Notes: generated by a model not told the origin, from the letters alone. A DNA stretch of 64,000 bases from Aedes albopictus (GCF_035046485.1 NC_085138.1:10699823-10763822); one strand, 5' to 3'; shown: positions 22,840 to 35,040, counted from the stretch's first letter. Numbers and translations: made by a program.

Positions 22840-24170
22840 TCTGCCAAACCTGTCACTAATAATCTGTACATTTTAAACAATCTCCTTTAATCGAGTAAGG
22901 GCTCACTTAGCAAAGTTGTAGTTGAGTAATGTGAACCAATTTGTGACAACACACCACAACAACCAGGACTTTTAAGGCTAATGGCTAGTTTCCACTTCGT
23001 ACGTACTGTGCAAAAAGATAGGACAAGTAATAGTCAAGTAATGATTCCGCTTCAAAATTACTTGTGCAGTTCGCAGATGGCAAGTAAGGAAAAAAGTGTA
23101 ACACTCGTAATGCCTCCCGTGCGAATCAAATGGAGCTGTCACTTTTCCTTGCGGAAAAATAGTCCGCGCTATTATTCCGTAAGGAAAAGTAACATTTCTT
23201 CCAATACTGGATCAGTTGTCAAAATTACTTGCGGAAAAAGGTGGAATTTTACTTGAGCGCTCTACTTGAGCAACAAGAAACCAAGCTTAAATAGGTATAA
23301 TGCGCCCTAAGTAAATGAGGCGGTGCCGGCACCGCTCAAACGTCAAATTTCGTGTGAGAGTAAGCAGGTGAGTATAAATTCGTGCAGTAATCCATAGGTA
23401 GTGGATGAGATATCGTTGTCCCTAGAAGGCTAGTAGCCTTTGACGGATTGAAGGAGGGTGATGCGCTGTCGAACTTGTTATTTAATATTGATCTGTCATT
23501 TCTGTCTAGAGGCGACGCCGATTTACAGGGCTTTTCATATGACAGGCCCGTGTATGCATTTGATCACAAATGTTGAACACAAGTTACTAACACGGACCTG
23601 TCATCTCCATAGACGAACTGTCAAAGACTAGAAAATCGACTGAGTTGAAGACGCCAAATGAAAAGGCCCATTGTTCATTTTACGAGCCGAATTTATGAAT
23701 GAAATTATGGTTAGTACCATGGGTAGTACGCAGATAGCAAGAAATTTGGGCTTTCCCGATGCGTGTAAAATTCAGTCAGGGAATCGCTAAAGAAATAATA
23801 AAGCGTCGCTTTATTCCGCATCCTAGTACGGAGCTGAAACGAAACGTCAAATCAATTGGGACTTGCTGTGTTAAATTTCTTGACAATTCCGGTCACGGAA
23901 AAATAACGCACTGAACGAAAATTACTTGAGCGATTCCGTTTGAAGTGCATACCTCGCATAAAACGTGAAGTTCAATATCAATATCAACAATGACGTCGTT
24001 TCACAAATCGGCTCATTCATATATCTAAAATTGAACGACGCCTAAATCAAAGATGTCCGATGAAATGCAGCAGTGAACCAAGTTAATCAAACCAAGTTCC
24101 AAAAGTTTTGCATTCCATTTACGGAGTCGCATAGATTTGCTCCTACAGCACTGCGAAAATCTATGCAATC
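22840..24170. repeat. Repeat-derived DNA with TTACTTG and CCTGTCAT inverted segments
   Basis: TTACTTG(A/C/T)G recurs at 23038, 23060, 23226, 23252 and 23921. GACAGGCCCGTGT (23540) mirrors ACACGGACCTGTC (23598). These look like one or two broken MITEs, but no termini or target duplications could be fixed. No gene seen. Confidence 0.4.
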
Positions 24171-25640
24171 ATTTTGGATCAATAGATTTTTCCCATCTCG
24201 TCCAGAATCTCGAATAAAGACCCTGCGCTCTACTCGGTAAAAATTCAGTTGTTACACGAAACGACAATAGAGAGAAAAATAACTGCATTGGCTGGTGACA
24301 CGGTTCGGCACCACTATCGGTACGTGACACAGTCCTCCGCATAGTTTGGTAGTTTCCAAATAAACCACCACAAACAGGACCAACGATTTTCCCATGGACG
24401 TCCTTTCTGTCGCTGCCTTTACTGTGGGCCAATGGACAACCGAGAATACACCTTGCCAACGGTAAACATGCATCTAACTATGGGCATGCATAGTTACATG
24501 GCTGTAGTGAAAGTGCAGCGCATAGTGTCCCGAACCGCACCACGTGAGCCCCACAATCAATGGACGACAGGGAACGATACCACAAAACAGCAGAAGAGAA
24601 AAAAAAAGTATGACAGCTCAGCAAGCGGCAAGTCAATTTTGCCAACCCAGCAAAGGCACACTTCGATTGAATGTGATGAAAATTTAAATTCGTGTCTCAC
24701 CGTAAACTTTTTTTCTCTGGTCTGTTACATTGGACTTATTTCCTTCGTTCGTCGTATCTCGTTCGCCTGCTCAAAAGGAGACGAAAAGTTTACTTACTCG
24801 CCGTGTTCTCCTGGTCCATCCTAGGGGTCGGAATGGCAGAAAATAAGACAATCCCTCCTATCGTGCGCCTCGGCAATCGGATCGGTACTCAGCTTCAAGC
24901 GGTCTAGTGTATGTATTCTGAACCAAGCGTGCCATGGCTAGGGACTTTTCAATCTGATTAAATTTTCATAGATAATGTGACTCTGGTGACTGAAATCGGT
25001 CCTCTAGCTCCGACGTGGCGTGGCCTGCTTCGATGGTTCGGAATCAGATTTGCTTGGTAGCCAATGGTTTGGCAAAACCGCAATCGGGACACACCGAGAG
25101 GAGGTTTGTTTTTCGGACGGAGGAGACAGGAGAACGGCGAAAGAAAGTGCACACGTGTACTTTCCGGAATTTGCCTGCGTACATCCACCCAAGGCGGTGT
25201 GTGGATTTACTGGGCTCATTCAAATGCCAATATCCGTCGATTACGGGTTGGGTATGAAATCTGAAGTGGAGTTCCACTTCCAAAGCTTACCGGACGAGAC
25301 TACCTGCAAAGCGGATATGACACCTGCGGGGATACTAAAATGGAATCCCGGCTTGATCTGCTTATTTGAATAAACAGCGAAAGGCTGGCTGCCATGCACG
25401 GTGAGTGACGACCTTGAATATGGCACGTGTTGAAGTATTGAGTTTAATACATGTTTTAACCGAAGCTTTACCAGATATTTTCAATTTGAAATAAACTGCT
25501 CTTCTTAAATCGCGTTATCTAGGGATATTTGGATTGTTTAACAATGAATATGCATATGTCTTAGAGGCTGTCCATTTATTTTGTAAGGCCATGGAGTATT
25601 TTTAAGGATTACTTCAGGTAATTTTTGATGTATTTCTGTT
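24171..25640. other. Unique-looking region without a recognised gene
   Basis: Higher GC; frames overlap on both strands, for example 24432-24824, 25015-25257 and 25020-25373. None contains a domain I recognise, and up to five frames are open over 25000-25280, which argues against any one being selected. Confidence 0.35.
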
Positions 25641-26590
25641 GTGGTTCTTCAAGGGATTTAACTTGGGGTTTCTCTATGGATCTCTGCGAGAGTTTTCTCG
25701 ACGATTCCCATTTTAAACCTTACTGATGATCCTCAAAGCATTTCATTTCTACAAGAATTGTGCTTGAAGTTCCGCCTGAGATTACCTTCACCATACCTTC
25801 AAGAATGTCTTCAGAAATTTCTACAAGAATTCCTTCAGGAAGACCTGTGGTGATTCCTACAGGAAATGCTACAAAGACTTCTTCAGCAGTTCCTTCTAGA
25901 ATTCTTTTAGAAATTTCTCCTCGTATTGTTCTGGGTAATCTTACAATCCTTTAGGAATTTATCCAAGGGTTGCTTTATGAATTCCTACCATATTTCCTTC
26001 AGTTATTCCTCTGAGATTTTTTTTCAGGGATTCCTCCATATTTTTTTCGACGATTTTCTCCAGTTCTTAGTATACATGTTTAAAAGTATTTATCCCTCGA
26101 GCATTTGCGTCTTTGACTACCTGCAGCGACGCCACGCTCCCTGAACCACATGCGTGCATTTTTTATGGTGCGTGTACTCAGTACACGACGCGACCGCTCC
26201 CGGGTTAACCAAATATTGATCCAACAATTTCTTAGGAAATAAAAAAAAAATGCAGAAATTTTATCATGCATTTCATTTTTCTCTCAAAATATCTTTTAAA
26301 ATTCCTGTAGTAATTGCTTCGGCAACTTATTCAAAGACTTTTCATGAACTCCTCCAATAATTTCTTCAGTTATTCTTCCAAAAATGCCTGCAAGCATTAC
26401 TTAACATATTTCTTAATGAACTTTTCCAAGGGATCTTTCAGTAATATCCTCAAGGATTCTTTAAAAAAATCCTCCATAGATTTGCTAAGTAATTCCTCCA
26501 AGTACTTCTTTAAAATTTGCAGAATTCCGTCAAGCTTTTATTCTAGTCTACATAAATACAGCCAAAAAATCCAAGAAAATGATTAAATCG
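25641..26590 (-). repeat. 12-bp palindromic satellite, minus type
   Basis: Units such as CTTCAGGAATTCCTCC-like sequences (25790-25960, 25990-26050, 26290-26520), broken at about 26060-26280 by other DNA that includes GTGTACTCAGTACACGAC. Confidence 0.6.
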
Positions 26591-26929
26591 ACTACCACTA
26601 TCATTTTCCTTGTCATTGGAGCATGCTTGGAGTATATCAGAGATGTGTTACTATTCAATGCGTGGCCAGACCTAATGTGCAGTGTTATTTTATGTCATTG
26701 TGGATATCAATTCCAAAATAGATTTTACATTTAAATCACAGTACGGGAAAATCTTGTAGTACCTACCGCTTTTTTATTCAAAAGAATATAAGAGAATCGG
26801 TTGGAGTGACGGTGCTAAGAAGATTAATGTCACTCCATGGGTCCTTTACGTCATGAGATGGGTCACAAGTATTTCTACTCTATTTCAACTTTATGTCTGA
26901 AAAGCCTTGGCTCAAGCGGCAATGCTCGC
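26591..26929. other. No gene seen
   Basis: AT-rich noncoding sequence without clear repeat ends. Confidence 0.4.
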
Positions 26930-27090
26930 CGTCTGAAATGAGAAAGAATACCCTTTTAATTCCAACTAAGCATTTACATCCTATGACAGATCCGTATTTC
27001 GACCTGAACTGTAAGCTCGTCTTCAGTGTCTCGTACTTACTCGACTTCGAATTCAGAAAGGGTTGAATCTCGATCATCCTTGAAAGCACC
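26930..27090 (-). repeat. Dispersed repeat containing TGAAGACGAGCTTACAGT
   Basis: The complement of this stretch matches 62611-62725 over about 110 bp: GACACTGAAGACGA, CTTACAGTT(C/G)AGGTCGAA and ATACG(G/T)ATCTGTCA(T/A)AGG. Two copies in opposite orientation identify an interspersed family of unknown origin. Confidence 0.65.
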
Positions 27091-27279
27091 GAAGATGGTC
27101 ACGGGACACGATCTTGTAGTTTTACGTTACTAAACCATGAATATCCAACCATAGCATTCAGCCTAATATTCAAACTCTCTCGATTTTGGAGTCCACGATC
27201 TATTTCATGAAACGATATTTCCAGTGGTTGTAATTAAGTTTTGAAAATAAAACGCGTCCACTCGTGAGCTACAGCGGTA
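27091..27279. other. No gene seen
   Basis: Noncoding, no features recognised. Confidence 0.4.
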
Positions 27280-27640
27280 ATTCCTTCAACTTTTCCTTCA
27301 GAGTCTTCTCCTAGGCTTCTCTTAGAATTCTTTCAGAGACTTCTGCAGCAATCCCTCCAACAAGGGTTCACGAACTCCAGCACGAATTCCAATTCCAATT
27401 GAATTTATTCAACTATTTTTTCAGAGATTCCTTCACATATTTCTCCAAGGAATAATCAAAAAAAAATCCAATAGTTCCTCATGAATTCCCCCAAGTAGTC
27501 TTCCAGAAATTCCTTCAAAATTTTATTCATAAATAGCTTTAACTGTTTTCTCAGAAAAACTTCAAAAGTTTTCTCATCCAATGATTATTTCGGAAATTCT
27601 TACAAAGATTTGTTTTGGAATTTCTCGAAGGATTCCACTT
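27280..27640 (-). repeat. 12-bp palindromic satellite, minus type
   Basis: Units such as GGTAATTCCTTCAACTTTTCC and GAATTCCCCCAAGTAG at irregular 12-base steps; strongly diverged. Confidence 0.5.
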
Positions 27641-28383
27641 TGTTACCCTTTTCAACATTATATACGACTTATTATTAGCTGGGGGAACAGGGATACCAAT
27701 TGATTTTTTATTTTCAAGAATCAGTGACAGGTTTTTTAAAAATCTGTATTTGTCTGCATTTTCAAACTTTTTGTTGTTCAAACCGATTTTACACTAAAGA
27801 TGTTTTTTTTGTAAGAAATGCACACAGTTGACAAACGTTACGCCTGTGATTCGCAAACATGTTATATATGACATAATAATGAACATTTACATTTAAGAAA
27901 ACCTAAAGTTTCGTCCAGCCTAAACCAACCGTCAAAAGTACTTGATAATGAAAATTCTTGCCATATTGAAAATCTGACAAGTTTGATGAAATCATTTGTT
28001 TCTAGAGTTTTGATGGCAGTAGGGTAGGTTAGGCAATTGTTGTACAGCTAAAAACGCGCCAATAGTTCCACACTCCATGTTTTTCTTATCAAGTGAGAAA
28101 CAATTAACGATTTACTCTATAATTTTATTAGGTTCCAAAAGTTTGACCAATTTCCAATCTTAAACGTGTTTTTTTAGATTATTCAGTTGTCTAAAAATTG
28201 ATTGATTGATTGATTTGTCTTAAAGAGACTTTCAGCCATTGTCTAAAAATGTTATGACCAAACTTTATGTTTCAGATTCATTTTGATGTTGAAGTTAGAA
28301 AAAAAAACTGCCCAAAATCAAATGAGAGAAGTTTTAATAATTTGGCGTGGACTTTTCCAGACATTACATTCAAAATATCATAT
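27641..28383. other. No gene seen
   Basis: AT-rich; a short GATT tandem run lies at 28199-28217. No gene recognised. Confidence 0.4.
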
Positions 28384-28412
28384 TCATGACATAAAAATTT
28401 ATGTCATGAATC
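28383..28412. repeat. 30-bp near-perfect palindrome
   Basis: ATTCATGACATAAA on the left is mirrored by TTTATGTCATGAAT on the right with only the central bases unpaired. Confidence 0.8.
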
Positions 28413-28428
28413 ATAATTTAAAACATTA

Positions 28429-28584
28429 GGGGGATTCACTAAACAGCGTAAACTGATTAACCTGATTAAACGCCGCGATCACCAAGGCAATCTTTGATTA
28501 TTTCACTCGCAAAATCATGAAACATTTCAAATAAGCAGAAAATCGTGGCTTACGCAGCAATTTAATCTGTTTAGTTAGTACCCC
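28429..28584. mobile_element. 156-bp TA-flanked MITE
   Basis: GGGGGATTCACTAAACAG and CTGTTTAGTTAGTACCCC are imperfect inverted ends, both abutting TA. The interior arms (GCGTAAACTGATTAA, TTACGCAGCAATTTAATC) also mirror one another loosely. Confidence 0.6.
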
Positions 28585-28739
28585 TATAATCATTTTTATT
28601 TTGTATTCAAAATTTTTGCCTGTTTCAGATTACTTCAAAAATGATTGATATTTGCTCTTCATTAATTACCATAAAACTGTCAGTTTAGATTAAACAAAAA
28701 TCACCAAAAAATAAGAAATAAATCACGAAATTGAAATTA

Positions 28740-29270
28740 TTATAGGATTTCAGGAAGATATTCCTAGAGGAATTCCTGGTTATTCTGTAGAGAAATTCCG
28801 AGAGGAATCCTCGGAGGAATGACTTAAGGAATTCCTGGAGGAACCCTTGAAATAACTTCAACGAATTCCTAGGGAAATCACTGGAGAAACCCCTGGAAGA
28901 ACCCCAGGAGGAATCCATAGAAGAGTTTCTGGGCGAATTCTTGGAGGAATTTCTGGAGAAATCCCTGGGGGAGTTCCCGGAGCAATTCCTGGAGGAAATC
29001 CCGAGGCAATTCCTTGACATTTCCTGGAGGAATACCTGAAGGAATTCTTAGAGGATTTTTTGAAGGAATTCCTGGGAAACGCATAGAGGAATTCCCGGAG
29101 CAATACTTGAAGGAATTCCTGGAGGAATGCCTGGAGGAATCAATGAAGGATGAATTCCTGAAGGAATCCATGGTGGAATCTCTGAAAAAAAAAAAACCAT
29201 GGGGTAACTCCTGGAGAAGCTCTTGGAGGAATTTCTAGATTTAATCCAGAAGAAATGCCTAGAAAAAGCC
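28740..29270 (+). repeat. 12-bp palindromic satellite, plus type, well preserved
   Basis: Among the cleanest blocks: GGAGGAATTCCTGGAGG-like units recur almost without interruption (28760-29170). Open frames on both strands are products of the period. Confidence 0.8.
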
Positions 29271-29514
29271 CGCCCTCATTTATGGGGATATAAAAAAATG
29301 CATTCAAAAAGCATAAAAATAATCAGCATAAAAATGTTTTAGTGTACAAAAAGTTTTCAAATTGGCATTTTTGGACTGCGGCTATCTTTATCATATAAAA
29401 TTCAGCCAACATTACTAGCATACTACAAAGCATTTTAAGTTATATTAGAAAATATTTTCTAACAACAAACATTTAAATTTATTCAATTTAAGTTATTTCT
29501 GTATATTGGGGCAA
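29271..29514. other. AT-rich interruption of the satellite
   Basis: About 240 bp of unrelated AT-rich DNA between two plus-type blocks; probably an insertion, but no termini are evident. Confidence 0.4.
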
Positions 29515-29694
29515 GATGCTAAGAATTTCTGGAGGAATGTCTAGAAAATACCTGGAGGAATGCCTGGATGAATTCCAAAATCGATTTCTGAAGGAATCTC
29601 TCTAGGAATTCCTGGAAAAATCGCTGGATAAATTCCGGGAGAGTTTTTTGGGTGAATTTCTGAATTACTTGTGGGATGTCTTGAGGAATTCCTG
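29515..29694 (+). repeat. 12-bp palindromic satellite, plus type
   Basis: It ends at ATTCCTG, directly at the MITE that begins at 29695, and resumes with GGAGGAATTCC after it. Confidence 0.7.
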
Positions 29695-29989
29695 CACACT
29701 ACGGAAAAATCAAAATTACTCGTGATGTGAATTTATTGCATAGAACGTAATCAATTAAATGACATAAACTTATAGGTCTTTTGACTTAATTATACGTCTT
29801 TCTTGTAAAATTGAGTTCGATGCTACGTAAACTATTTGTGAATCGTGCAACATTACATTTCATTTGACGAAAAATTCAGTTAAATGGGACAGAAAATTAT
29901 GTCACTTGGGTGTTTTTATTTACGTCATATGTGCCGCTTGCATATGTGCATCCAAGTGATGCAAATTTACATGAGTTTTTCTAAGTGTG
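29695..29989. mobile_element. 295-bp MITE with decayed CRE-like motifs (copy 1)
   Basis: Ends CACACTACGGAAAAATC and TTTTTCTAAGTGTG; TG flanks both sides, and removing the element restores the satellite phase (ATTCCTGGAGG). It aligns along its length with 46365-46660. Of eight TGACG-type sites in copy 2, about half have CG changed to TG or CA here. Confidence 0.85.
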
Positions 29990-29991
29990 TG

Positions 29992-31020
29992 GAGGAATTC
30001 CTAGAGGAAACCGTGGAAAGAATCCTGTAGCAATTCCTGGAAGAATTTCTGAAGGATTCCCAGAAGGAATTTTGGGAGGAATTCTTGGAGGAAAGACTGG
30101 CTCGAGGAAATCCCTGGAGGGATTCCTAATGGAATGGCTGGAGGAAGTCCTAGAGGAATTCCTGAGAGAGCCTCTGGAGAAATTCCTAAAGGAATCTTAA
30201 AGAAATTCCTAGAAGAAGCTCTTGTGGAATTCCTGGAGGAATTACAAGTATTCCTAGAGAAATTCCTTGAAGAATCACTAGAGCAATTTCAGGACGAATC
30301 CCAGGGGAGGAGCTCTTGAAGGAATCTTTAGAGGAATTCCTTGAGAAATCCCGAGAGAAATTCTTAGAAGCATCTCTAGTGGAATTCCTGGACGAATCTC
30401 TGCAGGAATCCCCGGGGGAATCCCTGGAAGAATTCCTGGTGTAATCCTAGGAATAATTCCCGAAAAAATCCCAGAAGGAACTTCAGAAGGAATCCCAGGA
30501 GAAGGTTCTGAAGAAATCGCTGAAGAAATTCTTGGAAAGATCATGTAAAAAAAATACCAAAAAGATTTCGTGGAGGAATCCCTGGAGGAATTTCTGAAAT
30601 CCCAGGAGGAACCCCGGAAGGAATCTCAAGAAAAGTTCCTAGAGAAATTCTTGAAGAAATTTTCAATATATGAATTTCCCGAACGAAACCCCAGGTGAAA
30701 TACCGAAAGCAATCCCATGAGAAATTCCTTACAAAACCACAGAAGAGTTTTCTTAACAAATTCCTGGAAATCTTGAGAAATTCATGTCTGTAGTAATTCC
30801 TGAATGAATTATAAAAGATATCCTTTAATGGACTGCCAAAGCATTTTTTGATAAAATTTATGAAGGAATTCCTGGATTATTTTTTGAATAATGTCAGGTT
30901 AAATTTTCTGAAAGAATTCGTGGTAGAAATTATTGCAGAAATACTTCGAATAATTCTAGATGAAATTAGGAGCAATCTTTAGAGAAATCCTTGAAAGAGT
31001 ATTTGAAGAAATGGCAATAC
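29992..31020 (+). repeat. 12-bp palindromic satellite, plus type, well preserved
   Basis: About 1 kb of GGAGGAATTCCT-related units, cleanest at 29992-30540 and increasingly diverged after 30800. The frames at 29985-30319 (EEFL-type) and 30278-30544 (PGIP-type, minus) are spurious. Confidence 0.8.
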
Positions 31021-31912
31021 TCTATGATAAGATTGAATGGGTGATCTTAGAGAAATACTTTGCGAAATTTCGGTTTCGGGAGTAAAAGTTTGATAATTAT
31101 GACTATAATCAGAAATTATCAGATTAGTTTGTTTCTTGAGAGAATTTTTATTGAACTCTGATTCATTGATAATCTTGTGTTGGCTTAAATTTACAAAATA
31201 TCCATGGCACCTTTATTTTTTTTAAATTCAATTCTAGATGGGGATTATACGTTTAAGCTTACCCCACAAACCTACTTCGGGAGCTCCGTTAGATTTTTTT
31301 TCTGGCAAATCTTGCCATCGAGAAATTTTCCTGAAATTTTCTTTAAAGTTATCATACCACTTCTTTAGGAATTATGTCAGAAAATTCTCCAGCTCGTCTG
31401 CTAAAACGCGTCCTCTAAGTAGAAACATCGAGAGTCAGCGTACTTGTAAGATATCAAATAATACACCAGAAACTGTCGCAAATGTTTCTTGACACTCTAC
31501 TGCATTGTCTGAAAAATGTACATTCATTTGCAAACCAAATATTGAATTCGGTGAGAAAATCTTGGAAGTCAATCAAGAAAGGCTTCTTTTATTCATAAAC
31601 TCCTTAAGAAATTTCGCTAGAAATACATACTATTATAAATTTTGCTAATCCAGCAGCTTCTCTCCAAATTCTCTTTAAAAATACAACCCTCTACATTTTA
31701 CGAGCAAAAAATTGAAAATAAAATCGTATTAAAGAATCAGGTCAAATCTCTATATGTATCTGGTATTACTTTCCTGGTGGGGAACAAACAAAAAAAATGT
31801 CAAAAATTCCCCAAAAATGTTTATATTTTTGAATTCACTAGAGCCTCGCCATGTTAAAACTGTGCACTTAACTTTTCATTGGGTAAAAATGTGCTGTATA
31901 AATAGAAGTTTA
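31021..31912. other. No gene seen
   Basis: AT-rich; faint satellite traces to about 31030 and short frames without motifs. Confidence 0.4.
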
Positions 31913-31975
31913 CTTCTTCTTCTTCTGTATGGCGTTCCCACTGGAACTTGGCCTGCCTCTCTCCAACTTAATGGA
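31913..31975 (-). mobile_element. Decayed 3' end of a GAA-tailed SINE
   Basis: CTTCTTCTTCTTCTGTATGG then GTTCCCACTGG and GCCTGCCTCTC resemble the 3' end of the SINE at 59301-59576 (GAA tail, then CGTTACG...CCCAGTG). The rest of the element is not recognisable. Confidence 0.4.
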
Positions 31976-33102
31976 CGAAGATTTTCTCAGGCAAACCTAA
32001 TCCAAGGCATCCCCACCGATGCATGTTGTAATTCAAAACACCTAGAGCTTCTTCAACGCACTTGGCACACATCGTCTCCCCAATGCCTCCCATTCTGAAA
32101 GACAGGACAATAATGCACTTCTATGCTACACAAGGTTGCTTCTTCAGCTTTCTGTGCACTTGAAGAAAAACTGGCTGAAGATGCAGAATTTTTTTCTACT
32201 GGTAGATAGGTATGCATGCACCTATGTTCAATAATTCTTCTCCAGAGTAAACAAGCTGACGCTGCACCCCCTTCGCTTGTACCCGTCGCGGGCGGTCCTG
32301 GGTGAGCTTTGATAGGTTCAAGGTGCCATGCCACCCTGAGGAATCAGGGCGGGCGTATAAATCATATTTCCCAAACGAAGTGCACCTGACCGAGTAAAAG
32401 GGCAGAGCATCACACGTGAGCGGAACGGTTGTGACGACGCCAGTTGAATGTTAAATCGTTTTGGATTCTTTTTTCCGCATGAAGAGATAAAATGGCTTGC
32501 TTCGATGGGAGCAAGCGGGTTTTCAGCTAAGGAAATATGATTGTCTGGCGGAATACCTTACGAAACCATACATCAACTGCAGCAGGCGATGCTTTCTACA
32601 TGAGGAAAACATTACAATAACTAGCCACAGAAGTAAAATGTCGCGACTGTTCGTGTGACCAACATCTAGTTTGCCACGCCCTTACAGCGTCATTAGCGGT
32701 ACTAGAAGTGTCAAATAAATTTTGTTTATCAAAGCAAAAGTTTCTCTACAAGATGGACACTTAAAAATAATCAATTATTACAATTAAGGTTATTAAAACA
32801 ATTTAATAGGAAAAAATTGACTACATCGCCATTGGAGTTCTAGTGCATTTCTATCAGGAAAACTAACCACAAGGTAGAATTGATAGAAGCACGTGCCAAA
32901 TAACAACACTTCGGGATGGATATGGAGGCATTCCAGTAAAATTTCTTCTAGAATCAGAGATACAAGAATGTTTCCTTCTTTTTAGAATTAAATGTATCTG
33001 CAAATTTGACGTATCGTTATTATTTAATTTCAATAAAAATTAATTCCCAAATAACCCAAGCAATCAAATGGAAACATCATGCACCTAAATAAATAAATGT
33101 AG
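31976..33102. other. No gene seen
   Basis: 31980-32460 has moderate GC and short frames on both strands without motifs. GTATAAATC at 32354-32362 has no initiator at the right distance. The rest is AT-rich. Confidence 0.4.
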
Positions 33103-33300
33103 TTGTTAATGGTTACTTGCGAAGTCTTTCAAATGATTTCTTTACACACAATTGCTATAGCTTGGGTCCCTTTACATTGCTCGATTCCGGGCAATGAGAA
33201 TGCGAACTCTCTGGCTCTCTGCGGAACTGAACAACAATGGATCAATACAAAAATGTTTTTTTTTCTTATCTCATATTGTGAACTACCTTCCTATAAAGCT
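33103..33300 (+). pseudogene. LINE RNase H fragment
   Basis: The frame reads IAIAWVPLHCSIPGNENANS, matching the WVPxHxxIxGNExAD block of RNase H domains in non-LTR retrotransposons (the catalytic Asp of NExAD is Asn here). No adjacent reverse transcriptase is visible. Confidence 0.65.
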
Positions 33301-33895
33301 TTCCCAACGTTCGCTAACCGTGTGAATACTGAGAACTAAGATATTCGATTACAGATGGGTTTATGTGATTTAATTGAATTTATTTAAAATTTAAAATATT
33401 AGCTCAATATGTTATCGATGCCATACGTTTATCGGTTTGTGTTCATGAATGAAAGTGCAAAAAATCTAGTTCGAAACCGTTATCACTTCCAATAATGATG
33501 CAACACAATTGCACATTGCGTTCCTTACTTTTATGGTTGATTTATGGGATTTATTTATCACTCTCTTTCCCTCGGTCCGGCTTTTCTCTATCACCGAACA
33601 CCGCATAAAATAATGCGATAACCCTGATTGCATTAGATTCGATTTGAGTTGTCCAACGTGCCACCCCCTCAAAAAAAACTCTGTGTGAGTCCACTCGCGT
33701 AGGTCGGCCAACTATTGGCAGAGTTATACCTCCCCAGAATGGTGGTTAGGGTGGCCGACTGAGATATAAAATGAAATCAAATCATAAAATTCCAATGTCT
33801 TTGCCTCTTTATATTCGTTAATTTGCCGAAACTAAAGCTTACAAACTGTAAACAAATATATTACATTAGAGAATGAAGCGATCTGTAACTATGAG
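33301..33895. other. No gene seen
   Basis: Noncoding; nothing recognised apart from the microsatellite that follows. Confidence 0.4.
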
Positions 33896-33900
33896 CTGAC

Positions 33901-34020
33901 TAGACTAGACTAGACTATACTAGACTAGACTAGACTAGACTAGACTAGACTAGACTAGACTAGACTAGACTAGACTAGACTAGACTAGACTAGACTAGAC
34001 TAGACTAGACTAGACTAGAC
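33901..34020. repeat. TAGAC pentanucleotide microsatellite
   Basis: Twenty-four tandem TAGAC units with a single variant (TATAC at 33916-33920). The high uniformity suggests recent expansion. Confidence 0.97.
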
Positions 34021-34690
34021 AATAATTCTCTCTACATCTGTTTTCTAGATAATTAAGAAGAATTATTCAACTAGACTTTTTTCACGAAAAACTGAACCAC
34101 CCTAGTCTCCTCCTGGATGAAGTTCTCAAAACAAATGCGTATGAAAGTGGTGAAGCATCAGTAGGATGTAATCTCATTTTATCGCTCACTTTAGTTCTTC
34201 AACCGGATGAGCGTCGGATCTCATGGATGAATGGGGAAGCACACATATGACGCCAATATGGCTGGCTGGCCTCCGGAATGACTGACCGGCTTGGCAGACG
34301 AAGTCGACAATGTTGTTGATGTTGATGATGATGATGATGGTGATGATGTGGAAGTACTACTAGGTATCTTGCTGACTTCACCGAGGGTTTCCCTACTAGG
34401 TTTAGTTGGCTAAAGCCGCAAGCGAAACAAAGCTATCTAATTAAAAACTTTTGCCATTAAATTATCACACGGCTTACCGGGCAAGGCTGCGCTTACTCTA
34501 GCTGGTTCTTGTCGGTGTCCTACAGTTAGGCGTAAAAGAACGTTGTGATCTCTGTCGTCTCTGGGTGTTTGCTTCCGCTGCGCCGGGAGGATTCAGTTTT
34601 CACTAACTCTGACTCATTTGGCTTTAACAAGCTTTATAGCAACTTGTGGAAGATAAAGCTTACGAACAGCGTTGCATTGCATACCTATTG
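34021..34690. other. No gene seen; short GAT microsatellite
   Basis: GATGATGATGATGATGG at about 34322-34347 is the only repeat. The sequence is otherwise unique-looking, with no domain in its frames. Confidence 0.4.
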
Positions 34691-35040
34691 GGGTGGGCCA
34701 CACTTATATGAAAAAAAAAAATAAATTTCCAAAAATGATAAGTCTTACCTCCGGAATCGGTTGTTTTGTTGTTTCTCAGAAGCTTTGATGAAAATTTGAG
34801 CACAATTGGTTAAGTTTAAGAAGGCGCTCAACGAGCCTAGAGTTTGTGTAGGAAAACTTGGCCAAATGTATACTGAAATTTTAAGGTTTTGATTTTTGTC
34901 ACTACATATACATAAGTGTCCAATTAATAATCTTGTAGGAGACTATATGTCAAACAACTTTGTCGAAGACCACAAAGTCATTCGACGCCTGTTAAAAAAG
35001 TTATACCTGCTTTAATCAGGCCAAACGTACATGTTAAGGA
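34691..35040. repeat. Diverged interspersed repeat
   Basis: ACAACTTTGTCGAAGACCAC and CATTCGACGCCTGTTAAAAA echo ACAACTTTGCCGAAGACCGC and CAGACGCCTCATTAATT inside the nested foldback (9330-9375). It is likely a distant relative of that family. Confidence 0.45.

Noticed and set aside
25020..25373. 117-codon frame on the plus strand
   Set aside because: Four or more other frames are open across the same bases, and the translation matches no family I know.
33901..34020. CRISPR-like array
   Set aside because: Simple pentanucleotide repeat without spacers, in a eukaryotic context.
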